This document shows positions 43,050 through 52,016 of a stretch of 64,000 nucleotides of DNA, in pieces. Below the pieces are notes generated by a model. The model was not told the origin of the DNA, ran no database searches, and saw only the letters and a list, made by a program, of their open reading frames with translations. This DNA comes from DATMRF01 sp035566435 (GTDB lineage Bacteria > Verrucomicrobiota > Verrucomicrobiia > Limisphaerales > UBA8199). Position 1 is the stretch's first letter. Every line of letters begins with the position of its first letter. The stretch lies in assembly GCA_035566435.1 (NCBI GenBank), contig DATMRF010000131.1, forward strand, positions 1-64,000, written 5' to 3'. The position numbers and the translations under genes were made by a program.

Positions 43050-44771
43050 GTGAACAACCCCCTGCTCTTGAACACCGGGCTGGCTGCGGCGGCGATCCTG
43101 CCGCTGCTCTGGACTCCGACGGCCCGGGCCGGCGAGGAGGCGCCAGACTTCAACCTGCTCGACCTGCGCCGTCATAACCACCAACTCCAACGCGCCGGCG
43201 GCTCGGTCGTCGTGCTGTTTTTCACGGGCACAGGCTGTCCCATCGCCCGCAAGTGCGCTCCCAAACTGCGGAAGCTACAGAATCAATTCGCCAAGGACGG
43301 CTTATCGGTCTGGACCGTGAACAGTTACCCGGGCGATACCACCGAGGATTGCCTGAAAGAAGCGGGCGAGCTCGGCTTGAAACGGGCGACCTATCTGCGC
43401 GATCCTCGACAAAGCGTCGCCCTGGCTTACGGCATCCAGCGCACCGCCGAAGTCGTGGCGGTCGGCACGAAGGATTGGCGCGTCTTTTACCAGGGCGCCA
43501 TCGACGACCAATACGCCGAAGGGAGCGAGCGGCCCCAGCCCCAGAACCGCTTCCTCGAACGCGCCTTGGATGAGTATTTGCACGGCAACCCCGTCACGAC
43601 TCCCTTGACCAAATCGCACGGCTGCCTGTTCAGCTTTGAGAACCGAGCCGCTCCACCCGCTTACGCCACCGACATCGCCCCCCTGCTCCAACAACACTGC
43701 GTCCAGTGCCATCGCAAAGGGGGCATCGGCCCCTGGTCTATGAGCAGTTACGACCGCGTGAAGAATTATGCCCGAATGATCCAGGAGGTACTCCTCACGC
43801 GTCGCATGCCACCCTGGGATCCGGACCCGGACTTCGGCCGCTTCGCGAATGCTCACGTGTTGTCGCGGGTGGAGCTCCAAACCCTCTTGACCTGGGTGAA
43901 AGCCGGGGCGCCGCGGGGGGACGGCCCCGACCCGCTAACTGAACCTTTGCCGCCCATCCCGGACTGGCCGCTGGGCCCGCCCGACGTCGTTTTGCGCCTG
44001 CCCGAACTCCAGCACATTCCCGCAACCGGTGTGCTGGATTATCGCCACATCCCGATCCCGTCGCCCTTCACCAATGAGGTGTGGGTGGCGGGCACTGACA
44101 TCAAACCCGGCAACCCCCGCGTGGTCCACCACGTCATCCTCTATGCCAAGTGGCCCGGCTGCCCCGATGACGGCACCGGAAACGGGGTACATTTCTGCGG
44201 CTGGGCGCCAGGCTTTCCCCCGACGCGTTACCCTGCCGGAGTTGCCAAACGACTCCCTGCGGGCGCCGAGCTCAATGCCGAGGTTCATTACACCACGTGC
44301 GGCTCAGCACAAACCGACCAAAGCGAGATCGCCTTCTACTTCGCGCCGGGACCACAACCACGCGTGGCTCAAGTCCGACGGGCAACCGAACCCGACGTGA
44401 ACATCCCGCCCGGCAGCGACGAAGCGCGTCACGAGGCCACTTACGCCTTCCAGAAACCGGCCACCATCTACAGCCTCATGCCCCACATGCACTTCCGCGG
44501 TAGCTGGATGCGTTACGAATTGCTCCTGCCCAATGGCCGGCGCGAGACCTTGTTGCACGTGCCGCGCTATGACTTCAACTGGCAATTGGGTTATCAACTT
44601 GCCGAACCACGGCATGTTGACGCTGGCACTTGGCTCCTGGTGACTGGCGCCTTCGATAACTCACCCGCCAACCCAGCCAACCCCGCCCCCGAGAAACGGG
44701 TCCGCTTCGGCTTGCAAACCTGGGACGAAATGTTCATCGGCTTCTTCGAAGCCGCCGATGACCCCGATTGA
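43050..44771 (+). CDS. Secreted redoxin/cytochrome/copper monooxygenase-like fusion
   Basis: 573 residues from the GTG at 43050, which starts a good signal peptide (NNPLLLNTGLAAAAILPLL…TARA). A TTG at 42984 gives an implausible leader. Residues ~25-180 are an AhpC/TSA redoxin fold with TGTGCPIARKCAPKL. A CVQCH haem-type motif lies near residue 220. The C-terminal half matches copper type II ascorbate-dependent monooxygenases (PRVVHHVILYA, EVHYTTCG, MPHMHFRGSWMRYELL). Probably periplasmic redox enzyme, substrate unknown. This domain combination recurs in Planctomycetes and Verrucomicrobia. Confidence 0.8.
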   Translation: MNNPLLLNTGLAAAAILPLLWTPTARAGEEAPDFNLLDLRRHNHQLQRAGGSVVVLFFTGTGCPIARKCAPKLRKLQNQFAKDGLSVWTVNSYPGDTTEDCLKEAGELGLKRATYLRDPRQSVALAYGIQRTAEVVAVGTKDWRVFYQGAIDDQYAEGSERPQPQNRFLERALDEYLHGNPVTTPLTKSHGCLFSFENRAAPPAYATDIAPLLQQHCVQCHRKGGIGPWSMSSYDRVKNYARMIQEVLLTRRMPPWDPDPDFGRFANAHVLSRVELQTLLTWVKAGAPRGDGPDPLTEPLPPIPDWPLGPPDVVLRLPELQHIPATGVLDYRHIPIPSPFTNEVWVAGTDIKPGNPRVVHHVILYAKWPGCPDDGTGNGVHFCGWAPGFPPTRYPAGVAKRLPAGAELNAEVHYTTCGSAQTDQSEIAFYFAPGPQPRVAQVRRATEPDVNIPPGSDEARHEATYAFQKPATIYSLMPHMHFRGSWMRYELLLPNGRRETLLHVPRYDFNWQLGYQLAEPRHVDAGTWLLVTGAFDNSPANPANPAPEKRVRFGLQTWDEMFIGFFEAADDPD

Positions 44772-44784
44772 GGAGGGCGGGAGG

Positions 44785-44855
44785 GTGGGAGCGTGGAGCG
44801 TGGAGCGTGGAGCGTGAAACGTGAGGCGTGAGGCGTGAGGCGTGAGGCGCAAAGC
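44785..44855. repeat. Tandem heptamer array GCGTGGA/GCGTGAG
   Basis: Three to four GCGTGGA units followed by about four GCGTGAG units, with one GCGTGAA between them, just after the monooxygenase stop. It is of the same style as the GTGAAAC units at 19345-19475. Confidence 0.65.
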
Positions 44856-44940
44856 GCACATGGAACTACAGTCGCCCGGGGCGATCACCTCAGCAAAATC
44901 ATCCTGCCCTAATCGTTCTGTACGCAGCGCCACAAGTCAA

Positions 44941-44986
44941 CGACGGGCGGGGCCGCCCGTCGAACCCGCAGGCGAGGACGCCTGCG
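44941..44986. repeat. Paired REP hairpins
   Basis: Two perfect hairpins back to back: stem CGACGGGCGG/CCGCCCGTCG with loop GG (44941-44962), and stem CGCAGGCG/CGCCTGCG with loop AGGA (44967-44986). It lies between convergent genes (monooxygenase and the 45059 gene) and could terminate both. The remaining spacer shows no gene. Confidence 0.7.
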
Positions 44987-45058
44987 CTACAACAGCCGCA
45001 GACACTTTTGGCGTCGTGTATGCAAACAATTCACGAAGAGCTCATTGTCCGGGCGTTC

Positions 45059-45895
45059 TCAGCGGGCGGGGGCATCTGATTTCACCAGGACCAGGCTGTT
45101 GGTCCGCTGGTAGGGATCGCTGGCGTTGAGAGTCATTTTGATCCGTTTGCCTTCGAGATGGGGCCGGCGCTCGATCAGGTAAACCTTGGTGTCGTCCAAA
45201 GGGCCGCTGGCCAATTCCAAGTGTTCGTCGCCGCGAAACGTGGCGCTGAACGTTTTGGCTTCCCCCGGTTTCACGGGCGCATTGCACGCGGCCACTTTTG
45301 CGTCCGCGGCCTCTGTTACCTTCGCCTCCCCGGCTTTGGTAATCTCGAGCTTCAAGCCCGTCCCGCTGTCCCAGACTCCAATGTAGCGTATTTGGTCCCT
45401 GGCCAGCGGCATCGGCCCCGGTCCGCGATAAATAATAACCGCCCCTGCAACGGCGCAAATAGCCAGCAGGCCAACGGCGGCGCCTTTCATCAACCTCAAT
45501 GCGGGAACCGCCGGCCGATGGGACCGCAGGTTGAGCACGGAGGACATCAAGAACAGAACGGCCTGGAGCCCGAACGCTATGGAAAACGGATCTCCCGCCA
45601 GGCCGCCGTCCTCGTGTGCCACAACAACCCCGATGCTGACGAGGCTGATGCCGCCACCCACGGCCGGCCATCGCCACGCCAGCAGGAACCCGAGGCAAAC
45701 GCCGCATAATCCAAGCGCGATAATCTTGTCGTCGATGGCTGCCACGGAAAAACTCATGAATGTCGGAACCATCGAAACCAGCGCCAAGGCAAGCACGGGC
45801 AGGCTGGTGAGCCGGGCCGCCCAACGGACGATTTTCCCGACGCGGGAGTTTTGCGTCGTCGGAGCTTCCGGTGGTGGCTGCACATGAGTAGTCAT
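45059..45895 (-). CDS. Membrane protein of unknown function
   Basis: 278 residues. Four or five helices within residues 25-160 (LPVLALALVSMVPTFMSF, IIALGLCGVCLGFLLAW, FGLQAVLFLMSSVLNL, GLLAICAVAGAVIIY). Then a soluble, probably extracytoplasmic domain (residues 175-278) with an alternating beta pattern (GVWDSGTGLKLEITKAGEAKV, KTFSATFRGDEHLELASG). No family recognised. The soluble part resembles small beta-sandwich domains that test a compound or ion. Confidence 0.65.
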   Translation of the reverse strand: MTTHVQPPPEAPTTQNSRVGKIVRWAARLTSLPVLALALVSMVPTFMSFSVAAIDDKIIALGLCGVCLGFLLAWRWPAVGGGISLVSIGVVVAHEDGGLAGDPFSIAFGLQAVLFLMSSVLNLRSHRPAVPALRLMKGAAVGLLAICAVAGAVIIYRGPGPMPLARDQIRYIGVWDSGTGLKLEITKAGEAKVTEAADAKVAACNAPVKPGEAKTFSATFRGDEHLELASGPLDDTKVYLIERRPHLEGKRIKMTLNASDPYQRTNSLVLVKSDAPAR

Positions 45896-45970
45896 GCTTT
45901 GGTGACCTCAATACCAGGCACACGCGCAGGAGGACCGAGAGGTCATAGCCCTCAGTTTGGCAGGCACGGC

Positions 45971-46810
45971 TTACTGCGTTAGCGCGTAAGTGGGGTTTGA
46001 GCGGTCGTCGTCGAGTGTGCACCAGAGGTTCAGCGGTCCGAGCGCCCGCCAATACTTTATGAAACGCGCGCTGCCGTCAGCCATGGCATAAACCGAACCG
46101 CCGGAACGGGTGCCCGGCCCCAGCCCTTCGTGCCGGCCCTGCTCCAGTTCCGTATCGTCGTTGCCCAGCACGCGCCCGGGAAAATCGGAGCTCGACCCCG
46201 GTTCCAGCAAATCCATGTAGTAATGCGGAGAGGCGGTCTTCTTTTCACCCAGGACAATGGTATCGCTCGGATGGGGGATGGTGTTGCGTTTAAAGCAGAG
46301 CTGGCTGGTGGCCGCCATATAAGCCTGAAAATCAGCGTCGCTCAGCGTGTGTTTGAAATAATCATTCCAACCGTTGATGATGTAGCTGCGCGACGCGGCA
46401 TCGGCCGGATACTTAGTAGGGTCGCTTGAACCGGTGGCCGGGTTCCCCGGCAGGTCGCTGGGACAACGCAGCAAGTTGGTATTGACGTAATTGTTCCGGA
46501 ATTCCTCGGGCCAGCGCTCGACCGCAGAACGCGGCGGAAACTTGTCCTGGTTTTCATCGGTGTACATCACCGCGGCAATTGCCAGTTGCTTCTGGCAGTT
46601 TGTGCAGGAAATGCGCCGGGCGGTTCCCTTGGCGCGGGTCAGCGCCGGCAGAAGCATCGCCGCCAGGATAGCGATAATGGCGATCACCACCAGCAACTCA
46701 ATCAGGGTAAAACCCGCGCGATTGGGCAGTTGCTGATTCTTTCCGTTGGGAACCGCAGAGTGGTGAAACGGATTGGCTTCTGCGGTCGTCTGTGCCGTCA
46801 GTTTTTTCAT
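45971..46810 (-). CDS. Pseudopilin-like protein
   Basis: 279 residues from MKKLTAQTTAEA (an ATG 18 codons upstream is possible). Long pre-sequence, then GFTLIELLVVIAIIAILAAM at about residues 33-52. The globular part has CPSDLPGNPATG and, near the end, GGSVYAMADGSARFIKYW, a DG-box variant with an insertion between the His and DG. Same family as the genes at 10927, 52017 and 55055. The atypically long leader before the prepilin motif is shared with the 52017 and 55055 genes. Confidence 0.82.
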   Translation of the reverse strand: MKKLTAQTTAEANPFHHSAVPNGKNQQLPNRAGFTLIELLVVIAIIAILAAMLLPALTRAKGTARRISCTNCQKQLAIAAVMYTDENQDKFPPRSAVERWPEEFRNNYVNTNLLRCPSDLPGNPATGSSDPTKYPADAASRSYIINGWNDYFKHTLSDADFQAYMAATSQLCFKRNTIPHPSDTIVLGEKKTASPHYYMDLLEPGSSSDFPGRVLGNDDTELEQGRHEGLGPGTRSGGSVYAMADGSARFIKYWRALGPLNLWCTLDDDRSNPTYALTQ

Positions 46811-46930
46811 TGTGGATTCCGATGTGCAATGTTGCTTCCAAATCGCCCGCTCGTTATCCGCCAATCACGCCGTCTGCGAAACCCGTGCCGGTCGAATATT
46901 TCGTCTGCCCACGACGTCGATAGATTATTC

Positions 46931-47377
46931 ATGACCAGGAAACCGGTATTGCTGGTAGCGCTGCTCGCCGTGATCGGCAGCCTATTTTTGTACGTCAATA
47001 GAGACGGGTTTCGGCGGCAGCCTATTCAAATTTCTCACCGGCTTTATCGTTTTGCCGGGAGATTCAGCGCGCAGGACGCCCCGCTGCCCGTGATGTTCGA
47101 GTTCGATCGCCGGCTCAAGCTGACGTCAATCAAAATAGTGGCTCTTGCCGATGTCCTCACCAATCAACACCCCCAACCGCTCTGGCAGATGATTTCAAAC
47201 TCCAACTCGGTTCCGACCAAAGGATTCGTTTACGGCATGGATGTCCCGGGGATGCGCCCGGCGCTCAAAGGCGTGACGGCCGAACTGCTTGACCCCCGCC
47301 AGACCTACCGGCTCCTGGTGGAAGCCGGCTCCCTGAAAGGCCAGCACGATTTCACTCTCGAGCCGACGGGCCAGTGA
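46931..47377 (+). CDS. Small N-terminally anchored protein, unknown family
   Basis: 148 residues from MTRKPVLLVALLAVIGSLFLY, one membrane anchor or uncleaved signal at residues 5-22. The remainder is a beta-rich periplasmic domain (APLPVMFEFDRRLKLTSIKIVAL, RQTYRLLVEAGSLKGQHDFTL). It is divergent from the pseudopilin gene, sharing a 120-bp upstream region. No family recognised. Confidence 0.65.
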   Translation: MTRKPVLLVALLAVIGSLFLYVNRDGFRRQPIQISHRLYRFAGRFSAQDAPLPVMFEFDRRLKLTSIKIVALADVLTNQHPQPLWQMISNSNSVPTKGFVYGMDVPGMRPALKGVTAELLDPRQTYRLLVEAGSLKGQHDFTLEPTGQ

Positions 47378-47452
47378 CGCGGGTTGCGTCGAGCCGGCAA
47401 AGGCATCTCATTTTCCGGGAGGCGTGTGCTTGACGGATTAGAGGCTTCCCCC

Positions 47453-50400
47453 TCACGGCGAGATGAGCCGAAAGTACTGCGGTTGGCCGTTGGCGGTTGG
47501 CAGACTCAAATACAGCACGCCGTTGGTGGGTTGGGGCGCATTCGTCACCGGCGACCATGACGCCGGCGCGAGCAAATTCGTCGCGCTATACAGCGTGTAA
47601 TTGGTCGCCCAACCGGGCCAGAAGAGGGAGATTTGCTGCCCGCCGGCCGAGAGGGCTGCGCCCAGCATGAGCGGCGGGTGGTTATCGAAGGATGGAGGGC
47701 TGTCGGCCGGGGCGGTTCCCCAGGTTGAGGGAGCGCTTCCCAAAGTGGCGACGAGGTTTGCGCCGTTGCGGATGGCCGAGAAGGGCAGCCAAAGACTCGT
47801 GGTGGCAACACCATTCAGGGTGAGGCTTTGCACGTAACAGTTTTGCGCGGAGGCGTTGATGCCCTGGATGTTGATTTGTTGGCCATTCTCGAGGTTGATC
47901 GTCGCGCTTTGGAACAGCGGACTGCCGAGCACGAAACCGCCCACGCCTGGAATGATCGGGTAGAGACCCAAGGCCGAGAAAACGTACCATGACGACAACG
48001 CGCCGGCGTCATCGTTCCCCGGCAGGCCGCCGGGGGTATTGGTGAAGAGCTGCGTCTGAATGTTCCTGACCGTAGCTTGCGTCCTGTGAGGCGCGCCGGC
48101 ATAGTCGTATTCCCAGGGGTCAGGTTCGGAAGGTTCATTGCCCATGAAGGCATAGGGGCTTCCCGGCCCGGCGTTAAGCTGAATGAAATAGGTATCCAGC
48201 CGCGAAACGGCACTCACACTGCCGCCCATAGCATCGAACAACCCTTTCAAATTGTAGGGCACCAACCAGGTGTATTGCGCGGCGCTTCCTTCGACAAAAC
48301 CGGTTTGACTGGACGCCGTAATGTTGGCCACCCAGGAGCCATCGGCGTTCCGGGGTTGAATGAAACCATTGGTAGTGTTGTACAAATTCCGCCAATTTCC
48401 CGAACGCATCAGGAAAGTGTAATTGGTCTTGTTGCCCATGGCCTGCTCGAATTGAGCGAGCGCGAAATCGGCGTTGGCGTATTCCAGGGTGACCGAAGCC
48501 TGGCCGGAGACATAGCCCAGGTTGATATAATCGGTGAGGCCCGAGCGGACGGTGTTGCCGTCGGAGGTGGTGCCGATTGTGCCCGCGTCCAACTCCATCG
48601 CGGCGAGGGCGCCGGCGGTATCGAAATTGGTGGCCCCCAGAGCATACGTTGTCGCGAGTATGATGACGGGCCCATCACCGACCATGCCGCCGGAGTTGCG
48701 GTTGGCCTGCTCCCAACGGGGCAACCCGCCGCCGCCTTGTTGGGCATAATTGACCAGCGATTGGGCGATATCACTTTCTTCGCCGGGCGTCAGCAGGGCG
48801 CCCAGCGGTGTGCGCGACCGGTAACAATCCCAACCCGGGATGTTCTCGTACTGGTCGTGACCGGCCGGCACGGTGTGGACCTGTTGGTCCATCCCACGGT
48901 ACTGGCCGTTGGCATCACTGAAAACGTTCGGGTGAAAGTAAGAGTGATAAAGCGCGGTATAAAAGGTCTGCAACTGAGCCCTGGTCCCGCCGGTGATCAC
49001 AACTTTGTTTAGCAAATCATTCCAGGCGGCGTTGCCGCTTCCCTGAACGCCGGCGAAATCCCAGCCCGGGTTTTCCGCATCGAGATTGGCCACGGCGTTG
49101 CTAATGCTGACAAATGAGATGCCAACCTTGGCATAAACCGTCGGATTGCTCGAAGCGTCGAAGGTCAGAAATGCCCCGACCTGTGCGCCGGTGCTGGCAA
49201 GCAAACCAGGATTGACGGCGCTGCCGTTCCATGTGCCGGCGCCGGTGAACGCCCGGTCGAATTCGGCAGCGAAATAAAGAGTGTAGAGCTGCGAGCCGCA
49301 GCCGATCGGGGCGGTAGCATAGCCCTGGACCTGGTTGGTTCCAATAACACTAACGGCGGTATTGGCGGTCGTGCCGTTGACGCTGGAACCCGCGTTAATT
49401 AACAAGGTGGCGATATTGGTGTTCGGGAAAGTAAACCTGGCCATGCCGGTGCGCCGGGTCACGGTCAACTCGACACGCACGCCGTTATTCAGCAGCACGC
49501 TATAGTAGCCGGGCGTCGCAGATTCGTTGGCGTGCGAAAAACCCGAATCGTAGGTGGCGCCGCCGGTGCCCGGTGAAGCGGTTACCGGACCTACGCAAGG
49601 CATGAAAGCGAAATCCTGATAGACCGTGCAGCCGCGCCCGCTAAAGTGCCGCACGCTGAAGCCTTTGATGGCGTTATCGAGATAGTTATATCCCCCTGGC
49701 AGGTTGGACGGTGTGTCCGGACTGAACTGAAACATGCCGCGCGGATACGCCGCCCCGGGGAACGTATCGCCGGAATTGCCGCTGAAGCCAAAGCTGGCGC
49801 CTCCGGGCGCAGTCCCGATGAACGGATTCACATAGGTGGCAGGCGGAGGCGGAACCAAGAGCGTCGTGAACGTCTCTGATGGCGTGGCCCAGGAGGTGCC
49901 GGCAGCATTCACCGCTCTCGCCGCAAAAAAATAAGTTGTCCCAGGCAACAGTCCCGTCACATCCAGCGCAAACGAGCCGCTCTGCGCACCGAGTTCGGCG
50001 CTTTGCGCCCACGCAGTGGGATTGGTGCCGCCATCCGCCGGCCCATAATAGAGGGTGATGCCCGGCGGATCACCGCCCGTGAAAAGCACCTGGCCGTTCA
50101 GGGTCGCTGCGGTCATCTGGATGCCGGTAGCCGGAGCATTCGAGGCCGCCGCCAGCGTTGGGATGATGGGGGTGATTACCGCCGAGTTGGTGGCCGAGCC
50201 GTTGCGGTTGGCCGCAACCACCATCACGTTCGTAAAGTCACTGGTCAGCAGTGGAGTGGTGCAAGTGAAGTTGGTCGCGCCGGCGGCCAGCGTGCCGTTG
50301 GTGTACCAGGAATAGGAGATCGAGCCGGGGCCATCCGCCAGGATTTTCAAGGTCAGCGGCGCCCCAATCGGCGCGGTTGTGTTCGTCAACGGCAACGTGA

Positions 50401-51289
50401 TCACCGGTGCGCTGTTGGTCGTATAGACCAGGAAGTTGTCCCAGGCATCGATGCCGGCATTCTGGAAGGCGCGCAGGCCCGGCCAAACTGCCGCTACTTT
50501 GGCAATGTCCTGCCCGGTCGTGTGCGTCAGCGCTGTTGAAAAAGTGACCAGGTTGGTTCCCGGGCTCGACCCATCGGCGCCATAATCAAACAGGGCGCAC
50601 CCTGAGTTGTAGTTGCCCAAAGCCCCGGCGGTGTTAGTGAGGCTGACGACAAGCTTGTACCAATGGCCGGAGATGACATTGACAGACCCCAGAATGGTTT
50701 CGGTATTGGCGTTACCTGAACGGTACTGCTCCCGCAGCGACCAAACCGCGGGGCTGGTGGGGATAAAGCGAAAACTCTCGAACGCGACGCCGGGGTTGCT
50801 ATTGAACCCGTTGGTATTGCAGTTAAGAATGCCTAGTTGGAGCTTGTTGCCGCCGGTTTGGCCATTGGCCTTCAGTAAACAGGATACAATGAGCGTCGCG
50901 CCATTCGTCGAGAAACTCCAACTGCCGCTCTTGCAGGAAGCCGTCGTGTCACTGCTCTGGAATACGCTAACGCCACCGCCGGCCCCAACGCCGGCATTAG
51001 CGCCTTCCTCGAAGGAATAATTGCCGCCGTTGGTCCCCGTGCCGTTGTCGTTCCAGGGATTGAAGTTGCTGATGTATTGACCCGGGGTGTTGAAATCGAG
51101 AAAGACCGTCTGTGCAAAGCCGCGCGGCGCTTCGAGGGAGAGTAAAAAGGCGAGGCCGGCGCACGCCACGAGCCGGCAGCGAGTCCAGGAGAGTATCGGC
51201 ACCACTTTCCCTGACCCGGGGCGGGGACCGCCACGTCCCCGGGACTCCCCAGCGCTGGTGCAAGGCGGCGGTGTTCCTGATCGCTTCAT
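47453..51289 (-). CDS. Secreted GH92 alpha-mannosidase with Ig/Fn3 modules
   Basis: 1278 residues. Start ATG at 51289 is preceded by GAGGAA. Signal sequence core at about residues 36-60 (VACAGLAFLLSLEAPRGFAQ). A LamG/concanavalin-like domain (60-290), an Ig-like domain (290-380), an Fn3 domain (380-485), then GH92 from about 490 (ATYVNPFIGTAPGG, GAAYPRGMFQFSPDT, GFSVRHFSGRGC; later NEPSEPDPWEYDYAG, GNDDAGALSSWYVFSALGLY). GH92 enzymes are Ca-dependent exo-mannosidases. The C-terminus ends YFRLISP. The stretch coding for residues 12-27 is a REP sequence (51218-51246). Confidence 0.88.
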   Translation of the reverse strand: MKRSGTPPPCTSAGESRGRGGPRPGSGKVVPILSWTRCRLVACAGLAFLLSLEAPRGFAQTVFLDFNTPGQYISNFNPWNDNGTGTNGGNYSFEEGANAGVGAGGGVSVFQSSDTTASCKSGSWSFSTNGATLIVSCLLKANGQTGGNKLQLGILNCNTNGFNSNPGVAFESFRFIPTSPAVWSLREQYRSGNANTETILGSVNVISGHWYKLVVSLTNTAGALGNYNSGCALFDYGADGSSPGTNLVTFSTALTHTTGQDIAKVAAVWPGLRAFQNAGIDAWDNFLVYTTNSAPVITLPLTNTTAPIGAPLTLKILADGPGSISYSWYTNGTLAAGATNFTCTTPLLTSDFTNVMVVAANRNGSATNSAVITPIIPTLAAASNAPATGIQMTAATLNGQVLFTGGDPPGITLYYGPADGGTNPTAWAQSAELGAQSGSFALDVTGLLPGTTYFFAARAVNAAGTSWATPSETFTTLLVPPPPATYVNPFIGTAPGGASFGFSGNSGDTFPGAAYPRGMFQFSPDTPSNLPGGYNYLDNAIKGFSVRHFSGRGCTVYQDFAFMPCVGPVTASPGTGGATYDSGFSHANESATPGYYSVLLNNGVRVELTVTRRTGMARFTFPNTNIATLLINAGSSVNGTTANTAVSVIGTNQVQGYATAPIGCGSQLYTLYFAAEFDRAFTGAGTWNGSAVNPGLLASTGAQVGAFLTFDASSNPTVYAKVGISFVSISNAVANLDAENPGWDFAGVQGSGNAAWNDLLNKVVITGGTRAQLQTFYTALYHSYFHPNVFSDANGQYRGMDQQVHTVPAGHDQYENIPGWDCYRSRTPLGALLTPGEESDIAQSLVNYAQQGGGGLPRWEQANRNSGGMVGDGPVIILATTYALGATNFDTAGALAAMELDAGTIGTTSDGNTVRSGLTDYINLGYVSGQASVTLEYANADFALAQFEQAMGNKTNYTFLMRSGNWRNLYNTTNGFIQPRNADGSWVANITASSQTGFVEGSAAQYTWLVPYNLKGLFDAMGGSVSAVSRLDTYFIQLNAGPGSPYAFMGNEPSEPDPWEYDYAGAPHRTQATVRNIQTQLFTNTPGGLPGNDDAGALSSWYVFSALGLYPIIPGVGGFVLGSPLFQSATINLENGQQINIQGINASAQNCYVQSLTLNGVATTSLWLPFSAIRNGANLVATLGSAPSTWGTAPADSPPSFDNHPPLMLGAALSAGGQQISLFWPGWATNYTLYSATNLLAPASWSPVTNAPQPTNGVLYLSLPTANGQPQYFRLISP
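51218..51246. repeat. REP sequence inside the GH92 leader codons
   Basis: CCGGGGCGGGGACCGCCACG followed by TCCCCGGG, the same unit as in 5552-5836 and 7522-7615. Here it is translated (minus strand) as a Gly/Arg/Pro-rich part of the long signal-peptide n-region of the GH92 protein. Confidence 0.7.
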
Positions 51290-51372
51290 CGTTCCTCAAC
51301 GGTAACATTTCATGGCCTTTTGGAGAACCTTTCTCCGAGGCGGGAGAGTAGTGCCCCGCTGAAGGCGGTCCG

Positions 51373-51437
51373 GGGCGCATGATTCCGATCGTGCGGTTGA
51401 TTCTCCGGCTCAGACGCACGATTGGAATCGTGCGCCC
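51373..51437. repeat. Long inverted repeat upstream of GH92 gene
   Basis: Arms 51373-51395 and 51415-51437, 23 bp each with two mismatches (left arm GGGCGCATGATTCCGATCGT, ending GCG; right arm complementary), loop 19 nt. It lies in the region shared by the divergent GH92 gene and the 51588 gene. Confidence 0.7.
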
Positions 51438-51470
51438 GTTCCACCACTGACCGGGCGCCCGGGAGAAGGC

Positions 51471-51497
51471 CCGGCCCGTTCTGGACGGGCCGGTTTT
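51471..51497 (+). terminator. Rho-independent-terminator-like hairpin
   Basis: Perfect 9-bp GC-rich stem CCGGCCCGT/ACGGGCCGG with loop TCTGG, followed by TTTT. It sits 90 bp ahead of the gene at 51588 and no plus-strand gene ends before it, so it may be a leader attenuator or just an intergenic hairpin. Confidence 0.5.
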
Positions 51498-51587
51498 GCT
51501 TGAGGTGACTGGCGAAGGTGATCATCCTGTCGCGACCCGGAGGGCCGGAAAGCACCGGCGCTCCGGGCAGAAACAAGTCCAAACGTT

Positions 51588-51893
51588 ATGAAGAAAAATC
51601 TAATTGTCGTTCTGACCGCTCTCGTGCTGGCCGGCGTCTTGTCTGCTGGCCTGACGATGGCCCGTGCCCAACCCACGCCCAGCGCTCCGCCCACGGCCGG
51701 TGAACAGCCGCCACCGCACAAGGGGGCCGAGCGGCATCCCGCGATTCACCGTGCGATTGTCGCTTTGGAAGAGGCTAGAACCTATTTGCAGCAAGCCGAC
51801 CATGATTTTGGCGGTCACCGGAAGCAGGCCCTGGCCGATTGCGACAAAGCCATCGCGCAGTTGAGGTTAGCGCTGAAATACGACAAGAAATAA
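51588..51893 (+). CDS. Small secreted helical protein
   Basis: 101 residues. Signal peptide 1-28 (VVLTALVLAGVLSAGLTMARAQ). A Pro-rich linker follows. Then one helical hairpin (residues 50-100: HPAIHRAIVALEEARTYLQQ and DFGGHRKQALADCDKAIAQL, RLALKYDKK). Similar short His-containing periplasmic proteins occur in many environmental bacteria without known function; the HP-H and GGHR residues could bind a metal. Confidence 0.75.
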   Translation: MKKNLIVVLTALVLAGVLSAGLTMARAQPTPSAPPTAGEQPPPHKGAERHPAIHRAIVALEEARTYLQQADHDFGGHRKQALADCDKAIAQLRLALKYDKK

Positions 51894-52016
51894 GGCGACC
51901 CGGTCGGACCCGTCGACCGTGATCAAGAGGCGTTCGGCGCGGCCCAGTCGCCGGTTTTCCGCCTTAACCTCCACTGCCTCAACTCATGGAGCGCAGCAGC
52001 GTCAACCGCACTGACG

